A DNA stretch of 19,961 nucleotides. It comes from an uncultured Actinomycetes bacterium (lineage in GTDB: Bacteria; Actinomycetota; Thermoleophilia; Solirubrobacterales; 70-9). Of this stretch, positions 15,485 through 19,961 are shown piece by piece. Made by a program: the position numbers and the translations under genes. Every line of letters begins with the position of its first letter. Within the stretch, counting starts at the first letter, position 1. The notes below the pieces were generated by a model. The model did no database searches, was not told the DNA's origin, and saw nothing but the letters and a program-made list of their open reading frames with translations. The stretch is from the NCBI GenBank assembly GCA_946482365.1, contig CAMLQY010000033.1, positions 1-19,961 on the forward strand, written 5' to 3'.

Positions 15485-15631
15485 ATGGGAATGGTCGTGA
15501 CGCTCTTTCTGGCCCTGGCCGCGATGACGCTCTCCTACGCCTTCGGGCAGGGCGGGCCGATCGCCGGCATGGTCTTCTTCACGGTGCTGCTGATCGGCGC
15601 AGTTCTCAGGGTTGTCAAGCCCACGTCCTAG
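15485..15631 (+). CDS. Small two-helix membrane protein (48 aa)
   Basis: A short open frame of 48 codons, starting at ATG 15485, 12 nt after trpA. It has two hydrophobic segments, MVVTLFLALAAMTLSYAF and IAGMVFFTVLLIGAVLRVV, separated by GQGGP, and a basic C-terminus (VKPTS). Third positions are mostly G or C, as expected for a gene here. TAGGAT lies 9 nt upstream, overlapping the trpA stop. No function is recognised. It converges with the methyltransferase gene, ending 9 nt from that gene's stop. An in-frame ATG at 15491 is an alternative start. Confidence 0.6.
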   Translation: MGMVVTLFLALAAMTLSYAFGQGGPIAGMVFFTVLLIGAVLRVVKPTS

Positions 15632-15640
15632 CGACGCGTT

Positions 15641-16456
15641 TCAGACCCGCGTTGCTACGACCTGCAGGTACTCGGGTTCGAGCACGAGCGTCTCCGGGTC
15701 GGCGGTGTTGTACTCCTCCAGGTAGGCGCGTAGGTCGGCCGTCAGCGCCTCCTCGCCCTCCGGCCCCACCCGCTCGTAGGCGACTTTGGCAGGCCCGAAG
15801 TAGGTGCGGAAGAACTCGATGAAGTGGTCGGGGGAGCGGAAGGTCTGGCGGGACCTGCGCCGTTCGGTGCGCAGCTCCGCGATTCCGTCGCCGAAGAGCT
15901 CGCGCAGGTGGTCCTCGGTGCCCCAGAGCGCCGGCGGCACGACGCCGGGGGGCGGCGGGGCGTGCTTGGCCATCGTCTGGAACATCTTGCCGACGCCGCC
16001 GTCGGGCACCCAGTTCGCCATCCCGATCCGGCCTCCCGGCTTGCAGGTGCGCAGCAGCTCGGCGGCGGCCCTCTCGTGTTCGGGTGCGAACATCGCCCCG
16101 AAGATCGAGATGACGACGTCGAACTCGGCGTCGCCGAAGGGCAGCTCGGCGGCGTCGCCCTCGACGAACTCGACGTCGAGATGCTCGGCGGCGGCGCGCT
16201 CGCGCCCGCGCTCGAGCAGGGCCGGGACGAAGTCGACCCCGACGGTGTTGCCCCACGCCCGCCGTGCGGCGGCGAGCGCGCCGTTGCCGCTGCCGCAGGC
16301 GACGTCGAGCACGCGCTCGTCGGCGATCACCCCGACCGCCTCGACCAGCTCCTCGGCCACCATCTCGACGATCCCCGCAACCATCGCGAAGTCGCCCTCC
16401 GACCAGGTTTTCTGTTGCGCCTGCCTGACCGCGTTCAAGTCGACCAAATCGCCCAT
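15641..16456 (-). CDS. Class I SAM-dependent methyltransferase (Methyltransf_11/UbiE-like)
   Basis: A 271-aa soluble methyltransferase of unknown substrate. The N-terminal QAQQKTWSEGDFAMVAGIVEMVAEEL resembles the leader of UbiE/CrtT-like enzymes. Motif I is VLDVACGSGNGALAAAR (49-65), the acidic ribose-binding residue is in VGVDFVPAL, motif II is FVEGDAAELPF, and FDVVISIFGAMFAPEHERAAAELLR with KPGG is the motif III region. The C-terminal part (FRSPDHFIEFFRTYFGP) is the variable substrate cap. Unlike most genes here it has a strong ribosome-binding site, AAAGGAG, 5 nt before the ATG. It is divergent from pfk, with an 80-nt shared upstream region, and converges with the small membrane protein. 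Nothing nearby indicates a substrate. Confidence 0.88.
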   Translation of the reverse strand: MGDLVDLNAVRQAQQKTWSEGDFAMVAGIVEMVAEELVEAVGVIADERVLDVACGSGNGALAAARRAWGNTVGVDFVPALLERGRERAAAEHLDVEFVEGDAAELPFGDAEFDVVISIFGAMFAPEHERAAAELLRTCKPGGRIGMANWVPDGGVGKMFQTMAKHAPPPPGVVPPALWGTEDHLRELFGDGIAELRTERRRSRQTFRSPDHFIEFFRTYFGPAKVAYERVGPEGEEALTADLRAYLEEYNTADPETLVLEPEYLQVVATRV

Positions 16457-16461
16457 CTCCG

Positions 16462-16468
16462 CTCCTTT
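16462..16468 (-). promoter_or_regulatory. Strong Shine-Dalgarno for the methyltransferase
   Basis: On the minus strand AAAGGAG precedes the ATG by 5 nt. It is notable because it is the only near-perfect ribosome-binding site in the window; most other genes have none. Confidence 0.75.
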
Positions 16469-16524
16469 GCGCCGGTTGCCGGGGGTTGGATGAACTTACC
16501 GCGTTGTCGCCCAGCCGTCAGCAT

Positions 16525-16530
16525 TAACCT
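16525..16530 (+). promoter_or_regulatory. Putative -10 box (TAACCT) for pfk, with TTGTCG upstream
   Basis: TAACCT ends 6 nt before the ATG at 16537. TTGTCG at 16504-16509 could be the -35, with a 15-nt spacer (slightly short). This fits the leaderless pattern seen elsewhere here. Confidence 0.5.
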
Positions 16531-16536
16531 GAGGCG

Positions 16537-17565
16537 ATGCGGATCGGCGTGCTCACCGGCGGAGGGGACTGCCCGGGCCTCAATGCCGTGATCCGTGCGA
16601 TCGTGCGCAAGGGGGTCGAACGCTGCGGGCACGAGTTCGTCGGCTATCGCGACGGCTGGCATGGAGCCCTGACGGGCGAGAGCCGCCCACTGGGCGTGCC
16701 CGAGGTGCGCGGCATCCTGCCCCGCGGGGGCACCATCCTCGGCGCCTCGCGGACGAATCCGTTCAAGGAGGAGGGGGGCGCCGAGCGGATCGCGGCGAAC
16801 CTGAGGGCCGACGGCGTCGACGGCCTGATCGCGATCGGCGGCGAGGACACGCTCGGGGCTGCCGCTCGCCTTCATCGCGAGCACGGCATCCCGGTCGTCG
16901 GCGTGCCGAAGACGATCGACAACGACCTCGGCGCCACCGACTACACCTTCGGCTTCGACACCGCGGTCAACATCGCGATGGAGGCGATCGACCGGCTGCA
17001 CACGACGGCGGACAGCCACCACCGCGTCCTGATCGTCGAGGTGATGGGCCGCCACGCCGGCTGGATCGCCTTCCACTCTGGCCTCGCCGGCGGGGCCAAC
17101 GTGATCCTGATCCCAGAGCAGCCCTTCGACCTCGAGCGTGTCTGCGAGTTCGTCGGCCGCCGCTTCGAGAGCAATTACGCCCCGATCGTCGTAGTCGCCG
17201 AGGGCGCGACGCCGGTCGGCGGGATGCCCGAGGTGCAGGAGGACGATCTCGACGCCTTCGGCCACGTCCGCCTCGGCGGCATCGCGCACTGGCTGGAGGG
17301 CGAGATCGAGAAGCGCACGGGCAAGGAGGCGAGGGCGACGGTGCTCGGGCATGTGCAGCGCGGTGGGACGCCGACCGCGTTCGACCGGGTGCTGGCGACG
17401 CGGTTCGGGTTGCATGCGATCGACGCCGTCGACTCCGGGCAGTGGGGCAAGATGACGGCGCTGCGGGGGACGGACATCCAGCTGGTCAGCCTCGACGAGG
17501 CGACGGCGGAGCTGAAGACCGTTCCCGAGTCTCTTTACTCGGAGGCTGAGGTTTTCTTTGGCTAG
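16537..17565 (+). CDS. pfkA: 6-phosphofructokinase, residues indicate pyrophosphate-dependent type
   Basis: This enzyme phosphorylates fructose 6-phosphate in glycolysis, and reversibly if PPi is the donor. The 342-aa chain has LTGGGDCPGLNAVIR, PKTIDNDL with the catalytic Asp, MGRHAGWIA, IPEQPFD and GHVQRGGTPTAFDRVLATRFG. It belongs to the actinobacterial group III. The phosphoryl-donor site reads GGEDT (101-105) and PKTIDND (124-130). Asp at 104 with the following Lys is the combination known from PPi-dependent enzymes, while ATP-dependent relatives such as the mycobacterial one have Gly (GGEGT). The donor is therefore predicted to be PPi, but this is not proven. It is divergent from the methyltransferase and followed by repeat element C eight bases after the stop. 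Confidence 0.94.
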   Translation: MRIGVLTGGGDCPGLNAVIRAIVRKGVERCGHEFVGYRDGWHGALTGESRPLGVPEVRGILPRGGTILGASRTNPFKEEGGAERIAANLRADGVDGLIAIGGEDTLGAAARLHREHGIPVVGVPKTIDNDLGATDYTFGFDTAVNIAMEAIDRLHTTADSHHRVLIVEVMGRHAGWIAFHSGLAGGANVILIPEQPFDLERVCEFVGRRFESNYAPIVVVAEGATPVGGMPEVQEDDLDAFGHVRLGGIAHWLEGEIEKRTGKEARATVLGHVQRGGTPTAFDRVLATRFGLHAIDAVDSGQWGKMTALRGTDIQLVSLDEATAELKTVPESLYSEAEVFFG

Positions 17566-17572
17566 GTGTCGG

Positions 17573-17648
17573 GAGCGCCGGGAGGCCCCTCCCAAAACGC
17601 TCGGCGGGAGCCTCGCTTGAGTGTTTTGGGAGGGGCCTCCCGGCGCTC
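17573..17648 (+). repeat. Palindromic element family 2, element C
   Basis: 30-base arms (17573-17602 with 17619-17648) pair throughout except for one G/T wobble position. They flank the 16-base loop GGCGGGAGCCTCGCTT. Each arm itself contains a small palindrome (GGGAGG-CC-CCTCCC), so alternative folds are possible. It starts 8 nt after the pfk stop and ends 8 nt before the putative lipoprotein start. An inverted copy lies at 18140-18215. Confidence 0.93.
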
Positions 17649-17655
17649 TTATGTC

Positions 17656-18117
17656 TTGCGGAAGGGTCTAGCCGCGGTCGGGGTGGGCTTGCTCGTAGCT
17701 GCGGTGGGCTGCGGCGAAAGCGAAGGGGTGGCTGAGGACGCCACAGTGGCCGCGTACGTGGAGGCGCCGTTCTGCGCCGAAGCGAAGCAAGAGCTTTTGA
17801 GTCACAACAGTCGCGCCGGGAGCCTCAACGTGAAAGCTGTCTGTCTGCCCAGCGCAACCGAAGGTAAGAAGCTCAACCTCGCAACTCTCGGGGCCAACGC
17901 GCGGAGGGCTACTGAGGACTCGACCGCTGTCGCCTTCCTGGAAGCTTCCAATCCCCGCGCCGCGCGCTTCACCCACCCGATCCTGGAAATCGCCGAGATC
18001 CCCTGGCTCACCTCCAGCTCGGGCAAAGCCGCAATGGCCAACCTCCTGAAGCTCATAGAAGCGTCGGACTCAGGCTCCCTCCGAAGCTCCCTGCAAGACA
18101 AGCTCGACGAGTCGTAA
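17656..18117 (+). CDS. Small lipoprotein resembling one lobe of a periplasmic-binding protein
   Basis: 153 aa from TTG 17656. Residues 1-18 form a signal peptide (MRKGLAAVGVGLLVAAVG) and C19 is the probable lipidated cysteine, so the protein should be membrane-anchored outside the cell. The mature part contains ATLGANARRATEDSTAVAFLEAS and ARFTHPILEIAEIPWLTSSSG. By eye these resemble the first lobe of leucine/branched-chain-amino-acid binding proteins (Peripla_BP_6 type), where a similar NARRA...D..A stretch precedes a conserved PI...AGI segment. At under half the usual length it cannot be a complete binding protein; it may be a reduced paralog or a remnant. The start is uncertain: the frame continues back through element C to GTG 17566. 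GC content is lower than in neighbouring genes. It is bracketed by inverted elements C and D. Confidence 0.6.
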   Translation: MRKGLAAVGVGLLVAAVGCGESEGVAEDATVAAYVEAPFCAEAKQELLSHNSRAGSLNVKAVCLPSATEGKKLNLATLGANARRATEDSTAVAFLEASNPRAARFTHPILEIAEIPWLTSSSGKAAMANLLKLIEASDSGSLRSSLQDKLDES

Positions 18118-18139
18118 AAGACCGCTTCCGAGTCATAGA

Positions 18140-18215
18140 GAGGGCCGGGAGGCCCCTCCCAAAACACTCAAGCGAGGCTCCCGCCGAGCGTTTTGGGAGG
18201 GGCCTCCCGGCCCTC
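18140..18215 (-). repeat. Palindromic element family 2, element D (inverted copy of C)
   Basis: This is the reverse complement of element C over 76 bases except for one base pair in the outer stem, where both partners changed (GAGCG/CGCTC in C, GAGGG/CCCTC in D). Arms are 18140-18169 and 18186-18215, with loop 18170-18185. It lies between two convergent genes, 22 nt after the lipoprotein stop and 7 nt from the SDR stop, so it could also act as a two-way terminator. Confidence 0.93.
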
Positions 18216-18222
18216 CCAACGC

Positions 18223-19124
18223 CTAGAGCAAATCTTCCAGCGCCTCGTCGAGATCGGGATGCCGGAACTCGTACCCAAGGTCCAACGCCCTGCGCGGCAG
18301 GACCCGTTGGCCACCGCGGAGCACCTGCCCGAACTCTTTGCCGTACATCAGATCGAGCGTGACTCCAGGGACGGGCATGACAGCTGGTCTGTTGAGAGCA
18401 CGCCCCAGCGCCTTCGAGAACACCCTGTTGGTCACCGGATTCGGCGCCGTCGCGTTGACCACGCCGCTCACCCCGTCGTCGTCGATCGCCCAGAGCAGGA
18501 TGCCGACCTCGTCGGCGACGTGGATCCAGGAGACGTACTGGGCGCCGCCGGCGAGCGGGCCGCCGACGCCGAGCTTGAACGGGGGCAGCAGCGCGGCGAG
18601 AAAGCCGCCGCCGGGGTCGAGCACGTGGCCGGTGCGAACTACGACCAGGCGCACGCCGGTGGCCTCGGCCTCGCGGGCGGCCTTCTCCCACTCGCGCACG
18701 ACCTCTGCGTCGTACCCCTCGCCGGGGTCGCTCGACTCGTCGACGATCGCCTCGCCGCGGCTGCCGTAGAAGCCGATCGCCGACTGGTTGACCAGGGCCC
18801 GCGGCTTGCGCTCGAGCCCGGCTATCGCGCCGACTAGGTTGTGGGTGCCGGTGCGGCGGCTCTCCATGATCCGGCGTTTCGCCTCGTCGCTCCAGCGCTG
18901 GTTGATCTTCTCGCCGAGCAGGTTGACGACGGCGTCGACGCCGTCGAAAGCCTCGGCGGGCGGCCGTTCGAGGGTCGGCTCCCAGGGGTGCCAGCCGACG
19001 CTGGGGTTGGTCCGGCGCGCCCGCTTCGGGTCGCGCGTCAGGCCGACGACGGTGTCGCCCCGGACCAGCAGCGAGTCGCAGAGCGCCGACCCGATGAAAC
19101 CGCTGGCTCCGGTGACGAGGACCT

Positions 19125-19128
<4 letters not shown>
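18223..19128 (-). CDS. TIGR01777-family NAD(P)-binding epimerase/SDR protein
   Basis: An atypical extended short-chain dehydrogenase of the YfcH/TIGR01777 family, whose substrate is unknown. The 301-aa protein has the nucleotide-binding loop TGASGFIGSAL (6-16). Further family motifs are DAVVNLLGEKINQRWSDEAK, ESRRTGTHNLV, NQSAIGFYGSRG, VVRTGHVLDPGGGFL, and GGAQYVSWIHVADEVG. C-terminal motifs include NATAPNPVTNRVFSKALG and VLPRRALDLGYEFRHPDLDEAL, close to the DUF1731 end. The start is GTG, overlapping the malic enzyme stop by 4 nt (GTGA), so the two are one transcription unit. The product is cytoplasmic. It ends beside element D. Confidence 0.92.

Positions 19129-19961
<833 letters not shown>

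Noticed and set aside
17566..17655. Start of the lipoprotein at GTG 17566
   Set aside because: It would place 30 non-signal residues, most of them encoded by repeat C, before the signal peptide.
17573..18215. Composite transposon formed by elements C and D
   Set aside because: No transposase lies between or near them, and each element is itself a complete palindrome without the ends of a known insertion sequence.

Overview
The window is about 70% GC, almost fully coding and has almost no Shine-Dalgarno sequences. Gene order and protein features suggest an uncultured or little-studied actinobacterium of the class Thermoleophilia (Solirubrobacterales-like). That placement is an inference from gene neighbourhood and protein style, not a measured phylogeny. 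No rRNA, tRNA, CRISPR array, transposase or phage gene was seen.

Layout. (1) 46-6712, all on +: a chaperone-to-translation block of hrcA, a short zinc-finger-less dnaJ, prmA, a small four-helix membrane protein, murI, yqeY, phoH, ybeY and era. Many genes overlap by 4 bases (TTGA, GTGA), which indicates translational coupling. (2) 6726-15472, all on +: hisIE followed by a complete tryptophan pathway, trpE-trpG-trpD-trpC, then an htrA-type serine protease, then trpF-trpB-trpA. Together the trp genes convert chorismate to tryptophan. (3) 15485-19961: a 48-residue membrane protein, a minus-strand SAM methyltransferase, a phosphofructokinase whose active-site residues match the pyrophosphate-dependent type, a small lipoprotein, and a minus-strand pair of a TIGR01777-type SDR and the C-terminal part of a malic enzyme cut by the window end.

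The most unusual content is a set of palindromic elements. Family 1 (64-66 bp, copies at 2420-2483 and 14594-14659) lies inside coding sequence. One copy adds about 22 residues in frame to PrmA. The other supplies the last codons and stop of trpB and the start codon plus N-terminal residues of trpA. The two copies share a 37-base identical core, and their arms differ by compensatory base-pair changes. Family 2 (76 bp, 30-base arms) occurs at 17573-17648 and, inverted, at 18140-18215, flanking the lipoprotein gene; a diverged partial copy forms the first 28 bases of the window, just upstream of hrcA. Other strong palindromes lie at 2618-2654, 9408-9455 and 12654-12722, the last preceded by a 25-bp direct repeat. 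I read this as a genome carrying several families of small palindromic repeats, one of which behaves like the coding-compatible Rickettsia palindromic elements.

A second pattern is regulatory. Seven genes at transcription-unit heads (hrcA, the membrane protein, yqeY, hisIE, htrA, trpF, pfk) have a TAnnnT box ending 6-8 nt before the start codon and no clear Shine-Dalgarno. That is the arrangement expected for leaderless mRNAs.
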